NCBI RefSeq assembly: GCF_009856415.1
Contig: NZ_WMEZ01000001.1
Span: forward strand, 248,001-312,000
Direction: 5' to 3'
From: Halobacillus litoralis
GTDB taxonomy: Bacteria; Bacillota; Bacilli; Bacillales; Halobacillaceae
Length of the DNA: 64,000 nt
Below are positions 33,697 through 41,653 of this stretch, piece by piece (position 1 is the first letter of the stretch; each line of letters begins with the position of its first letter). Under the pieces are notes generated by a model that was not told where the DNA came from, did no database searches, and saw nothing but the letters and a program-made list of their open reading frames with translations. The translations under genes were made by a program, and so were the position numbers.

Positions 33697-35253
33697 TTAA
33701 AAGACTTTCGTCGTCCAGTCTTCGCAGTTCCATACATCTGTGACGACATCTTCATAAAATTCAGGTTCGTGTGAAATGAGCAGGACGCTTCCTTTGTATT
33801 CTTTCAACGCACGCTTCAACTCAGCCTTGGCATCTACATCCAAGTGGTTCGTCGGCTCATCGAGTACGAGCAGGTTCGTTTCTTTGTTGATCAATTTACA
33901 GAGGCGGACCTTCGCCTTTTCCCCACCGCTCAATACTTGTACTTTACTCTCGATATGTTTACGAGTCAGTCCACACTTCGCAAGCGCCGCGCGTACTTCG
34001 TATTGAGTGAAGTGACGGAACTCTTCCCATACTTCCTCGATACACGTGTTGTCTCCGACTTCCTTCAACTCTTGTTCAAAGTAACCGATGTGCAAATGCT
34101 CTCCAAGCTCAACGGATCCAGTGACCGGCTGAATTTCACCGAGGATACTCTTCAGCAAGGTCGTTTTACCGATGCCGTTCGCCCCGGACAAGGCGATTTT
34201 CTGACCGCGTTCCATCGATAGGTTGAGAGGCCTGGATAGCGGCTCATCATATCCGATGACAAGATCTTTCGTTTCAAACAAATATTTCCCTGGTGTACGA
34301 GCCTGTTTAAAGTTGAATTGTGGTTTCGGCTTTTCGGCATCAAGTTCGATGACGTCCATCTTATCAAGTTTTTTCTGACGGCTCATCGCCATCTTACTTG
34401 TCGCCGCATTCGCTTTGTTTCGAGCCACAAAATCCTTCAAATTGGCGATTTCTTTCTGTTGCTTCTTATAAGCGGCTTCCAGCTGCTGTTTCTTCATATC
34501 ATAAACGCGGAGAAATTCATCATAGTCGCCAGGGTAACGGCTCAGCTCCTGGTTTTCCATATGATAGATCAAGTTGACGACACTGTTCAGGAACGGGATG
34601 TCGTGGGAAATGAGGATGAAGGCATTCTCATATTCCTGCAGATACGTTCTCAGCCATTCGATGTGTTCGACATCGAGGTAGTTGGTCGGCTCATCGAGAA
34701 GTAGAATTTCTGGCTTTTCCAGTAACAGTTTCGCAAGCAGGACTTTCGTTCGCTGTCCGCCACTCAGGTCATGCACATCACGGTCAAGCCCGATTTCATT
34801 CAGACCGAGTCCGTTCGCGACTTCTTCCACTTTGGCATCAATCGTATAGAAGTCGTTATTCGTCAGCATATCCTGAAGGACTCCGGTCTCTTCCAATAGA
34901 TCCTGAAGCTCATCCTGATCGACTTCGCCCATTTTGGCAAAAAGGTCGTTCATCTCCTGTTCCATATCGAACAAGTATTGGAAAGCTGTACGCAACACAT
35001 CGCGGATGGTCATGCCCTGTTTTAAATCCGCATGCTGATCAAGGTACCCGATACGAATCCGCTTCGACCAGGTGATTTTCCCGGCATCCGGCTCGAGTTT
35101 TCCTGTAATGATATTCATAAACGTCGACTTGCCTTCACCATTCGCTCCGATCAAGCCGATGTGTTCTCCTTTTAACAAACGAAAAGACACGTCATCAAAG
35201 ATCGCCCGATCCCCGAAGCCGTGGCTCAAGTTTTTTACTGTGAGTAAGCTCAT
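33697..35253 (-). CDS. ABC-F family ATPase
   Basis: A roughly 518-residue duplicated ATPase without transmembrane segments. First domain: Walker A IGANGEGKST, signature LSGGQRTKVLLAKLL, Walker B ILLLDEPTNYLD. Second domain: SGANGIGKTT, LSGGEKAKVRLCKL, LLVLDEPTNHLD. The P-site linker between them is coiled-coil and basic (MKKQQLEAAYKKQQKEIA). Such proteins act on ribosomes; some give antibiotic protection, others ease translation stress. The linker is short, closer to YbiT/YkpA types than to resistance proteins (inference). ATG 35253 with AAGGTG. Confidence 0.9.
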   Translation of the reverse strand: MSLLTVKNLSHGFGDRAIFDDVSFRLLKGEHIGLIGANGEGKSTFMNIITGKLEPDAGKITWSKRIRIGYLDQHADLKQGMTIRDVLRTAFQYLFDMEQEMNDLFAKMGEVDQDELQDLLEETGVLQDMLTNNDFYTIDAKVEEVANGLGLNEIGLDRDVHDLSGGQRTKVLLAKLLLEKPEILLLDEPTNYLDVEHIEWLRTYLQEYENAFILISHDIPFLNSVVNLIYHMENQELSRYPGDYDEFLRVYDMKKQQLEAAYKKQQKEIANLKDFVARNKANAATSKMAMSRQKKLDKMDVIELDAEKPKPQFNFKQARTPGKYLFETKDLVIGYDEPLSRPLNLSMERGQKIALSGANGIGKTTLLKSILGEIQPVTGSVELGEHLHIGYFEQELKEVGDNTCIEEVWEEFRHFTQYEVRAALAKCGLTRKHIESKVQVLSGGEKAKVRLCKLINKETNLLVLDEPTNHLDVDAKAELKRALKEYKGSVLLISHEPEFYEDVVTDVWNCEDWTTKVF

Positions 35254-35364
35254 TGTCGTTAACACCTTTTTCTATCGTTAGATTCGTCCTTCTATATTAT
35301 AAAGGGGAATGAGGGGAAACGATAGGGGAAAAGTAGGAAGAGTTGAGGAAAGGAGTGGGTGGCC

Positions 35365-36255
35365 TTGTCTTATGATTGCGTCATCATCGGTGGAGGGATC
35401 GCCGGTTTGCAGGCAGGAATCATGCTCGGAAGGTACCGGCACCGCGTATTAATGATCGATAGTGGCGGGGGGCGGTCCAGTCTCTGTCACAGGTATAACA
35501 ACATTCTCGGGTTTCCTGAGGGAGTCAGTGGTCAAAAGCTCCGTCATGACGGGATAAAACAAGCACAATCCTTTGGGGTGGAAACGATGGAAGGCAACGT
35601 CACGGATATCCATTCCCACTTCATCGTTGAAACAGGAAAGGGGAAATCCATTCGGACCCGGACGATCTTGCTTGCTACAGGGATTGAAGAAAAGCTCCCA
35701 TCTATTCCATCCATCAAAGAATGTCTTGGTTTATCTATTTATGTTTGCCCGGACTGTGATGGATATGAAATCATCGGTGAAAAGACCGCTGTCGTGGGAA
35801 GTGGAGAATCGGGAGCCAAGATGGCGCTGACGTTGAAAGACTGGAGCGAGGATATCATTTTTTTCAATCAGGACGGTGAACCCCTATCCCTTGATGTACA
35901 AGGGAAGCTGCGGGAACACAGGATTCTTGTTCAGCAGGTGCAAGTCGAAAAATTTGAACATAACCGCGGACAACTTGAGGCTATCCAAACAGTTGACGGT
36001 CATCGCTGGGAAGTAGGGAAAGCTTTTCTTGCGTTCAGTGGGAATCGGGTTCAATCGGATCTAGCGGTCAAGCTTGGAGCTGAAGCCACCGACAAAGGTC
36101 ACCTCGTTGTGCATCCGAGAACGAAAATGACCAATATTGAAGGCGTATGGGCAGCGGGGGATGTGGTGGATCATTCTCAATTTGTGACAACAGCCCTGGG
36201 GGACGGGGCACAGGCGGCTGTCTGGATACACAAATGGTTGAAAGATACAAGGTGA
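35365..36255 (+). CDS. Thioredoxin-reductase-like FAD oxidoreductase
   Basis: A roughly 296-residue FAD/NAD(P) protein of the thioredoxin reductase type: MSYDCVIIGGGIAGLQAGIM (FAD site), the redox CPDC motif in YVCPDCDGYEIIG, VVGSGESGAKMAL (NAD(P)-binding GxGxxG), and GVWAAGDVVDHSQFV. The Cys pair is CPDC rather than the CATC/CAVC of true TrxB, so it may reduce other partners. TTG 35365 fits SD GGAAAGGAG better than GTG 35359. It is monocistronic, between divergent and co-directional genes. Confidence 0.85.
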   Translation: MSYDCVIIGGGIAGLQAGIMLGRYRHRVLMIDSGGGRSSLCHRYNNILGFPEGVSGQKLRHDGIKQAQSFGVETMEGNVTDIHSHFIVETGKGKSIRTRTILLATGIEEKLPSIPSIKECLGLSIYVCPDCDGYEIIGEKTAVVGSGESGAKMALTLKDWSEDIIFFNQDGEPLSLDVQGKLREHRILVQQVQVEKFEHNRGQLEAIQTVDGHRWEVGKAFLAFSGNRVQSDLAVKLGAEATDKGHLVVHPRTKMTNIEGVWAAGDVVDHSQFVTTALGDGAQAAVWIHKWLKDTR

Positions 36256-36427
36256 TTTCTTTGATTTCAACTCATGGATATAGGATAATGATGGATATAC
36301 CATTTACATTTCCTATCTTGAACATTCTACTTTTAAACAATCCATCCACGCTCCACCTACTGTTTTCTAAGACAGAAACCCAATTCATTCAAATCAAATT
36401 GAGTGCATAAGGAGAATCGAAACCTAC

Positions 36428-37942
36428 ATGTTTTTTGACGCTTTTGGGACGGATTCATTTTTATTATTGACGGCATTATTGTTATTCAGCGGTGTACTTG
36501 TAGCGAAGTTTTCCAGCCGTTGGGGCATCCCTGCATTGATTTTGTTCATCATGGTCGGCATGGCTTTTGGCAGTGAAGGGCTCGGAATCGTTTATTTCAG
36601 TGATGCCGGCACAGCCCAGGTCATCGGCGTATTTGCCCTCGTCATCATTTTGTTCGAAGGTGGTCTACATACGAAATGGGGGACAGTGCGCTCCGTTGCT
36701 GTACCTTCCTTATCACTCGCAACTTTTGGAGTATTGATCACCTCTTTGATCGTTGGACTTGCTGCCTATTTATTGTTCGAATTGAGTTGGTTGGAATCGT
36801 TCTTATTCGGTGCCATCGTTGGATCAACCGACGCAGCTGCCGTTTTTGCGGCATTGAAAGAAAGGAACATCAAAGCGAAAATGGGGGCGACCCTCGAGGC
36901 GGAGTCTGGAACGAACGACCCGATGGCCGTCTTTTTGACATTGTCTCTCATTGAATTGATCACTGCAGAGCAAGCGTCGTTCTGGATGCTCATCCCGACG
37001 TTTTTCTTGCAGATGGGACTTGGTCTGATCATCGGGCTGGCGTTAGGAAAATTAGCCTCCTTGTCCATCAATCGTATCAAATTGGACTCGAGCGCCCTTT
37101 ATCCGATCTTTTCCGTAGCCTTTGCTTTAGCCACCTACAGCATAACCGCATTTAGTGGAGGAAGTGGATTTTTAGGTGTGTATGTAGCGGCACTGGTCAT
37201 CGGAAATAGTGAACTGACGTATCGCTATTCGATCTTCCAGTTTAATGAAGGATTTGCCTGGATGGCACAGATTCTTATGTTCGTGATTCTAGGTCTTTAT
37301 GTATTCCCTAGTGAATTGTTTACCGCATCCATTATGGTCAACGGCATATTGCTGTCGATCGTGCTTATTTTGATCGCAAGACCGATTGCTGTTTTCTTAT
37401 CGATGATCAAGATGAACTATTCAACAAAAGAAAAGCTGTTCATATCCTGGGCCGGCCTGCGTGGGGCTGTACCGATCGTGCTCGCAACCTTTCCGATTGT
37501 GGAAGGACTGCAAAACAGTCAGGCCTTATTCAATCTTGTCTTCTTCGTCGTGCTGACCTCAGCACTCGTCCAAGGATCCACGATCTCGCTGGTCGCGAAG
37601 AAAATGAACTTGGTCGGACCGAAAAAAGACATCCCGCACCATAGCATTGAATTGATATCCATGGGGAAAGCCAAGGCGGAAATGATTCAATACCAAACCA
37701 ATGCCGAATCAGCCGTCGTCGGTAAAAAGCTCCACGAAGTCAGCTTCCCCAACCGCGCCAACATCAGCGCCATCATCCGCAACAATGAAGTCATCACCCC
37801 TTACGGTGAGACAGAAATCAAAGCCGGAGACTTCCTGTACATTCTCGTGGAAGAAAAGTACAAGCAACAGCTCAAGAAAACGCTGGAACAGCGCGTACAA
37901 AAAAGTGAACAGCTCATGAAAGAAAAAGACGCTTCCTCCTAA
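36428..37942 (+). CDS. Potassium/proton antiporter (CPA1, with TrkA-C domain)
   Basis: A 504-residue CPA1 antiporter: about 12 transmembrane helices (TALLLFSGVLVAKFSSRW, FGAIVGSTDAAAVFAALK, ESGTNDPMAVFLTL with the ND ion-binding pair), then a cytosolic TrkA-C domain (about 400-485, AVVGKKLHEVSFPNRANISA, GDFLYILVEEKYK). This is the layout of NhaP2/CvrA and related K+/H+ exchangers, which the RCK_C domain gates. It fits osmotic or pH control in a halophile. Confidence 0.9.
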   Translation: MFFDAFGTDSFLLLTALLLFSGVLVAKFSSRWGIPALILFIMVGMAFGSEGLGIVYFSDAGTAQVIGVFALVIILFEGGLHTKWGTVRSVAVPSLSLATFGVLITSLIVGLAAYLLFELSWLESFLFGAIVGSTDAAAVFAALKERNIKAKMGATLEAESGTNDPMAVFLTLSLIELITAEQASFWMLIPTFFLQMGLGLIIGLALGKLASLSINRIKLDSSALYPIFSVAFALATYSITAFSGGSGFLGVYVAALVIGNSELTYRYSIFQFNEGFAWMAQILMFVILGLYVFPSELFTASIMVNGILLSIVLILIARPIAVFLSMIKMNYSTKEKLFISWAGLRGAVPIVLATFPIVEGLQNSQALFNLVFFVVLTSALVQGSTISLVAKKMNLVGPKKDIPHHSIELISMGKAKAEMIQYQTNAESAVVGKKLHEVSFPNRANISAIIRNNEVITPYGETEIKAGDFLYILVEEKYKQQLKKTLEQRVQKSEQLMKEKDASS

Positions 37943-37955
37943 AGCGTCTTTTTCT
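37923..37955 (+). terminator. Terminator overlapping the antiporter stop
   Basis: AAAAAGACGCTT / AAGCGTCTTTTT stem; the left arm is the last codons of the gene. Confidence 0.85.
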
Positions 37956-38045
37956 TATGGATATACATCTTCTGCTAAAGCTCTCTTTTGTGGAAGGCTC
38001 AGTTTTGAGATGGTTCCCGGGGATTCGTTGCTGTGTCGGGCGTGA

Positions 38046-38166
38046 GGGGTGGTGGGGAAGCCACTCGCTTTCCTGTGGGGGAGGGCCGAGCTTCCTCGGA
38101 CTGCGTCCTGCGGGATCTCGCCTGTCTCCTTCTCCCACGGGAGTCTCGCAGCTTCCCCACCACCCC
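38046..38166. repeat. 121-bp palindromic repeat element, copy 1
   Basis: Bounded by a perfect 16-bp inverted repeat, GGGGTGGTGGGGAAGC and GCTTCCCCACCACCCC. The interior holds CTCGCTTTCC, CCGAGC-TCCTCGG, CTGCGTCCTGCGGGAT and CACGGGAGTCTCGC, which match copy 2 (38358-38477) read on the other strand. It is GC-rich against its surroundings and non-coding. Similar sequences recur between genes in Bacillaceae genomes in my memory; I do not know a formal name. Confidence 0.75.
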
Positions 38167-38357
38167 GTTCGATGTATGTGAGAAACGAACCCCTTCACCA
38201 CGTTGGGTTGTTTTCAACTGTCCGAGAGTTGGAAGTATAAAGCACTCTGTATCAAGCTTTCAGTATTCATGAACCTAGGAGAGTTTAGTCTTACATTCCC
38301 ACCAAGTTGGATAGCTACTTAGCCGATAAGTGTTTTCGAGTCACTGAATATGGTAAA

Positions 38358-38477
38358 GGGGCGGAGGGAAACGGTGAGACTCCTATGGGGTGTGCGGGAC
38401 AGCTGAGACCCCGCAAGGCGCAGCCTGAGGAGGCTCAGCGCCCGCCCCATGGAAAGCGAACCTTTTCCCGTAGCCCC
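38358..38477. repeat. Palindromic repeat element, copy 2, inverted
   Basis: On the minus strand this reads like copy 1: TTCGCTTTCC, CCTCCTCAGGCTGCGCC, TTGCGGGGTCTCAGC and GGAGTCTCACC, bounded by GGGGCGGAGGGAAACGG / CCTTTTCCCGTAGCCCC, an imperfect inverted repeat. About 190 bp separate it from copy 1. The 680-bp gap 37943-38623 contains these two copies and no gene. Confidence 0.7.
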
Positions 38478-38557
38478 ATCCACTCAACAAAGGTCTCGAA
38501 ATCAAGTCATACACCCCCCTGCCATATTGATGAATATGTGATAAATTTAAGGGTTTA

Positions 38558-38569
38558 GGACATATGTCC
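38558..38569 (+). promoter_or_regulatory. Palindromic operator candidate for the DMT-Crp-DMT operon
   Basis: GGACATATGTCC is a perfect 12-bp palindrome 55 bp before the first operon gene. A TTTAAAT at 38593-38599 would serve as a -10 with the palindrome centre at about -41.5. The operon encodes a Crp/Fnr-type regulator, the likely ligand of the site (inference). Confidence 0.5.
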
Positions 38570-38623
38570 TTTCCGAAATCGCCGTCATCCTTTTAAATGG
38601 ATTTCAGAACAGGAGGATGAACG

Positions 38624-39049
38624 ATGAAAGGTGCTTTATTTTCACTACTCGGAGGCTTGTGCATCACGATGCAGGGCATCTTCAATGCGAGGATGAGTGA
38701 TTCCATAGGCGGCTGGCATACCACATCAATGGTCCATCTGGTCGCCTTCACGATATCCATTCTCGTATATTTTTATGTCAGAGACGGAAAAGGGAAAAGC
38801 TTTAAAAGAGTGCCATCCCTTTATTTGATCGGTGGGACGTTCGGAGTTGTCGTCGTATTTGCAGAATTGACGGCAATTAAAATGATCGGACCGGCGAGTG
38901 CCATCGCTATTTTACTCGTCGCACAAATCGGCACGGCTTTTGTCATCGAATCGAAAGGCTGGTTCGGGGAGAACAAGGTTCCAGTCACGAAAAGGCAGGG
39001 CATCGGAATCGCTATGATGCTTGTGGGTGTCATCCTTTTCCAGTTGTAA
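38624..39049 (+). CDS. DMT half-transporter, YdcZ/DUF606 family (first copy)
   Basis: A 141-residue protein with five transmembrane helices and the DUF606 repeat pattern: GLCITMQGIFNARMSDSIGG at the start and YLIGGTFGVVVVFAELTAIK, MIGPASAIAILLVAQIG, DSKGWFG-type ending. These half-size drug/metabolite transporters work as dimers. A second, related gene lies after the regulator (39773-40249), so a heterodimer is likely. SD GGAGGATG. Confidence 0.85.
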   Translation: MKGALFSLLGGLCITMQGIFNARMSDSIGGWHTTSMVHLVAFTISILVYFYVRDGKGKSFKRVPSLYLIGGTFGVVVVFAELTAIKMIGPASAIAILLVAQIGTAFVIESKGWFGENKVPVTKRQGIGIAMMLVGVILFQL

Positions 39050-39065
39050 AAAGGAGATCATTGTT

Positions 39066-39761
39066 ATGAAAGAAAACAAAAAAATCAATCCACATCCTTA
39101 CATTGAGAAATATCAGCTTGAGCAGATCTTTCCCGAAGAATTCGTACCAAAAATCAAAGGGTACACCTTCACGAAGGGTGACGTTCTTTTCGCACCTGGT
39201 GAAACGTTAGCTGACATGTTTTTACTTGTTGAAGGGAAGATCAAAATCTTCACCCTGACACCCGAAGGGAAGTCTCTCATTAACCGTTTTAAACGGCCGC
39301 TTGGTGTGATCGGAGATGTGGAATATGTAAAAGGAAATTCGGTCATCAATTCTGTTGAGGCGGTTTCTGATGGGGTGATGCTTGCGGCATCCTTTGAGGA
39401 CTTGCGGGATCTCGAAAGGAACCATCCGCCGTTCATTCGTTTTTTACTGGAGACGGTGGCGCACAAGTTTTATTCCGAATCCCAGGCCTCAAGCCTGCAT
39501 ATGCTTTATCCTGTCGAAGTACGGCTGGCCAGTTATTTCTTATCCATCTCCTCAGATGGGGAGGGGACACTTTTTCATCAGGAGATGCGGACGGCGAATC
39601 TTACAGAGCTCGCGGAATGGGTAGGGACGAGTTACCGCCATTTGAACAGGGTGCTTAAGAAAATGGTATCCGATGAGGTTATCGAACGAGCGAATGGATC
39701 GATTAAGATTAAAGATTTGGCTAAACTCCGGGACCTTGCGAACGGAAACATCTATGAATAA
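39066..39761 (+). CDS. Crp/Fnr family regulator (YeiL-like)
   Basis: A roughly 231-residue regulator: N-terminal extension, cNMP-binding fold (FTKGDVLFAPGETLADMFLL, IFTLTPEGKSLINRF), dimer helix and HTH (NLTELAEWVGTSYRHLNRVL). ATG 39066 has SD AAAGGAGAT; the longer frame from 39021 runs into the DMT gene. It is sandwiched between two half-transporters with 16- and 11-bp gaps, so it probably controls the operon it belongs to. Confidence 0.87.
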   Translation: MKENKKINPHPYIEKYQLEQIFPEEFVPKIKGYTFTKGDVLFAPGETLADMFLLVEGKIKIFTLTPEGKSLINRFKRPLGVIGDVEYVKGNSVINSVEAVSDGVMLAASFEDLRDLERNHPPFIRFLLETVAHKFYSESQASSLHMLYPVEVRLASYFLSISSDGEGTLFHQEMRTANLTELAEWVGTSYRHLNRVLKKMVSDEVIERANGSIKIKDLAKLRDLANGNIYE

Positions 39762-39772
39762 GGAGGGATTCT

Positions 39773-40249
39773 ATGCTTGGCGTATTATTTTCAGTCGTGG
39801 CAGGCATTTTGATCAGTATGCAAAATGTGTTCAATGCACGTGTCAGTGAAAAAACAGGAGCTTGGGCGACGACATCACTTGTGCTCGGTTTAGGGCTAGT
39901 CTGTTCTCTGCCGGTTTTCTATGCTATGGAACAAAGGAGCTTGTTTGACTTCGGAGATGTGAACAAGATCTTTTTGTTCAGTGGCGTTTTCGGGGTAGGA
40001 ATCGTGTTCTGCCTCATGCGTGGAGTAACACTGATCGGTCCTGCCTATGCGATTTCCATCGCCCTCATATCACAAATCGTCATCGCTTTTGTCATCAATA
40101 CGGGAGGATGGTTCGGCTTCGATGCTTCTCCTCTTTCTGTGACGAAGCTTGCGGGGATCGCTTTGTTGATTGGCGGGGTGCTTGTTTATAAATTGGAAAA
40201 ACCGCCGGTGGAAGAAGAACAAGAGGAAGTGGAACAACTGAGAGCGTGA
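39773..40249 (+). CDS. DMT half-transporter, YdcZ/DUF606 family (second copy)
   Basis: A 158-residue DUF606 protein: LGVLFSVVAGILISMQNVFN-type N-terminus, ARVSEKTGAWATTS, FGVGIVFCLMRGVTLIGPAY, ALISQIVIAFVINTGGWFG. The C-terminus adds an acidic tail (KPPVEEEQEEVEQLRA) absent from the first copy. It should pair with that copy as a heterodimer. Ends at a strong terminator. Confidence 0.85.
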   Translation: MLGVLFSVVAGILISMQNVFNARVSEKTGAWATTSLVLGLGLVCSLPVFYAMEQRSLFDFGDVNKIFLFSGVFGVGIVFCLMRGVTLIGPAYAISIALISQIVIAFVINTGGWFGFDASPLSVTKLAGIALLIGGVLVYKLEKPPVEEEQEEVEQLRA

Positions 40250-40279
40250 CCTCATTCGGAGGATCACGCTCTTTTTTTT
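40240..40279. terminator. Bidirectional terminator
   Basis: AGAGCGTGA / TCACGCTCT stem followed by eight T; the left arm overlaps the end of the DMT gene. It also faces the convergent catalase gene. Confidence 0.82.
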
Positions 40280-40280
40280 G

Positions 40281-41171
40281 TTACATATTTTCCATCAGTT
40301 TCTTGGCAATCCGTTCATAATCATCCCGGTCAATCCCAGGGGCGAATTCTTCCGGAAGGTCATCGAGATCGGGAATCGGAGCTCCTTTCGGCGTCCCTTG
40401 GATGACCTGAAGCGGCTGGCCGTTCTCTGGGTTTGTCCCTTTCCATATTTTCTTGATCTCCTGGTAGTCATAGTCGCTCCATGTGTACAGAATGTTATCC
40501 AGTCCCTGGTCGAGGTAGGGGCGGGCATAATCGAACTTAGAGTTGTCGAGGTCCGGAACAGGAAGCATTTTTTTCACATCGACACCTGTGGCGATCTCCA
40601 AAGCTTTCGCATAAGCAAGGGCATGCGTACCCCCTCGGACAAGTAAGTAGCCGATCATTTCACGTGCCGTCGGGTGATCGGTCATTTCATAGACCCTCAT
40701 CTTATGTGTTCGGGCACCAAGTTCGAGAAAGAAGTTGTGTAAAAGGTCAAGCACCAGGTTGCCACTGGAAAAAACGTTGTCCCCCGTCCAGGCTCGTCCC
40801 ATCGAATCGCCGGGGAGTGCCGTTTGGGCTGTCGCAATGAATTGATACGAGTTCCTTTTATTCAACCCATTCTGTAGGGGGGCGATATCGGGATCCCCGG
40901 TAAAAGTCACTCCACGAGTGAGCAGGTTGATGGAATTGTTTACGAGTTCGACATGACCGAACTCTTCTGCTGTGATACTTGCCACTAAATCATAAAAGGG
41001 TCGGTGTTTTTTCTTTTGGCGAAAAGCGAAGGACTGGAACATGTAGTTATTCAACGTAGACATTTCGCCAAACTTTCCACCTAATAGCTCTTGAACAGCA
41101 GCAGCGGCATTCGCGTCGCCGTGTTCAGGAATGGTCAAAGCAATCTGCATCCGGTCGAGTCGCTTAAACAT
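40281..41171 (-). CDS. Manganese catalase
   Basis: A 296-residue dimanganese catalase, which degrades H2O2 without heme. Visible are AAAVQELLGGKFGEMSTLNN (Glu ligand), ASITAEEFGHVELVNNSINL with E-x2-H, LHNFFLELGARTHKMRVYE, and HPTAREMIGYLLVRGGTHAL (E and H ligands). C-terminal DDLPEEFAPGIDRDDYERIA. Length and sequence fit YdbD/CotJC-like enzymes. It shares a strand with the DUF2642 gene just upstream (12-bp gap), so likely one mRNA. Confidence 0.92.
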   Translation of the reverse strand: MFKRLDRMQIALTIPEHGDANAAAAVQELLGGKFGEMSTLNNYMFQSFAFRQKKKHRPFYDLVASITAEEFGHVELVNNSINLLTRGVTFTGDPDIAPLQNGLNKRNSYQFIATAQTALPGDSMGRAWTGDNVFSSGNLVLDLLHNFFLELGARTHKMRVYEMTDHPTAREMIGYLLVRGGTHALAYAKALEIATGVDVKKMLPVPDLDNSKFDYARPYLDQGLDNILYTWSDYDYQEIKKIWKGTNPENGQPLQVIQGTPKGAPIPDLDDLPEEFAPGIDRDDYERIAKKLMENM

Positions 41172-41183
41172 GACATCCTCCTT

Positions 41184-41411
41184 TTACTTATATCGTTGAT
41201 CAGGAAACACCCAGACAATCTGCTGGGTCCGTACGAAAAATGGGGTCCCGCTCACTTCTACCACGATATGATCCGGCATAACCGTTTTCAGTCCGCCGCG
41301 TACAGACCCTTGCGTCGTCTGGACGACGACAGGGGTGCCTTGGATGGACATAAGCGTCTGGTACACATATGGATCAATAGCGGAATTCATGGATACGTTT
41401 TGAGAATTCAT
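41184..41411 (-). CDS. DUF2642 (YuzF-like) protein
   Basis: A 75-residue protein: PYVYQTLMSIQGTPVVVQTT, GSVRGGLKTVMPDHIVVEVS, TPFFVRTQQIVWVFPD, the DUF2642/YuzF pattern, probably a small beta-barrel. It lies upstream of the manganese catalase gene on the same strand. Related proteins in Bacillus are sporulation-associated, which would fit a spore-coat catalase (inference). Confidence 0.8.
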   Translation of the reverse strand: MNSQNVSMNSAIDPYVYQTLMSIQGTPVVVQTTQGSVRGGLKTVMPDHIVVEVSGTPFFVRTQQIVWVFPDQRYK

Positions 41412-41529
41412 TCATTCTGCTCCCTTCACAGGTAGTCTCACTTAATGATGTATATGTACAAACCTCCTTTTTAGGCATCATTCACGGGAAAAAGAGGTGA
41501 AAGTTGGTACGCTAGACACTGTGACTTTT

Positions 41530-41634
41530 AGTATATTAGCGACTTCCGGCTTTTATTGGCAGTTTCTCGGATTATATTAGCAGGTTTCGGAGTTTTATTG
41601 GCGACTTTCGCATTTATATTGGCAACTTTCCTAA
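41530..41634. repeat. Five exact 21-bp degenerate tandem units
   Basis: Units at 41530, 41551, 41572, 41593 and 41614 follow TTWTATTRGC, then (A/G)(A/G)(C/T/G)TTYC, with the last 4-5 bases variable. Spacing is exactly 21 bp throughout. The array lies in the gap between the DUF2642 start and the cyclase 3' end; no reading frame or terminator accounts for it. Confidence 0.75.
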
Positions 41635-41653
41635 ATGACTCTCCTTCCAGTAA

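Noticed and set aside
38033-38558. Several open frames over the palindromic elements
   Set aside because: They read through GC-rich palindromes in several frames on both strands at once, have no SD and no recognisable protein pattern.
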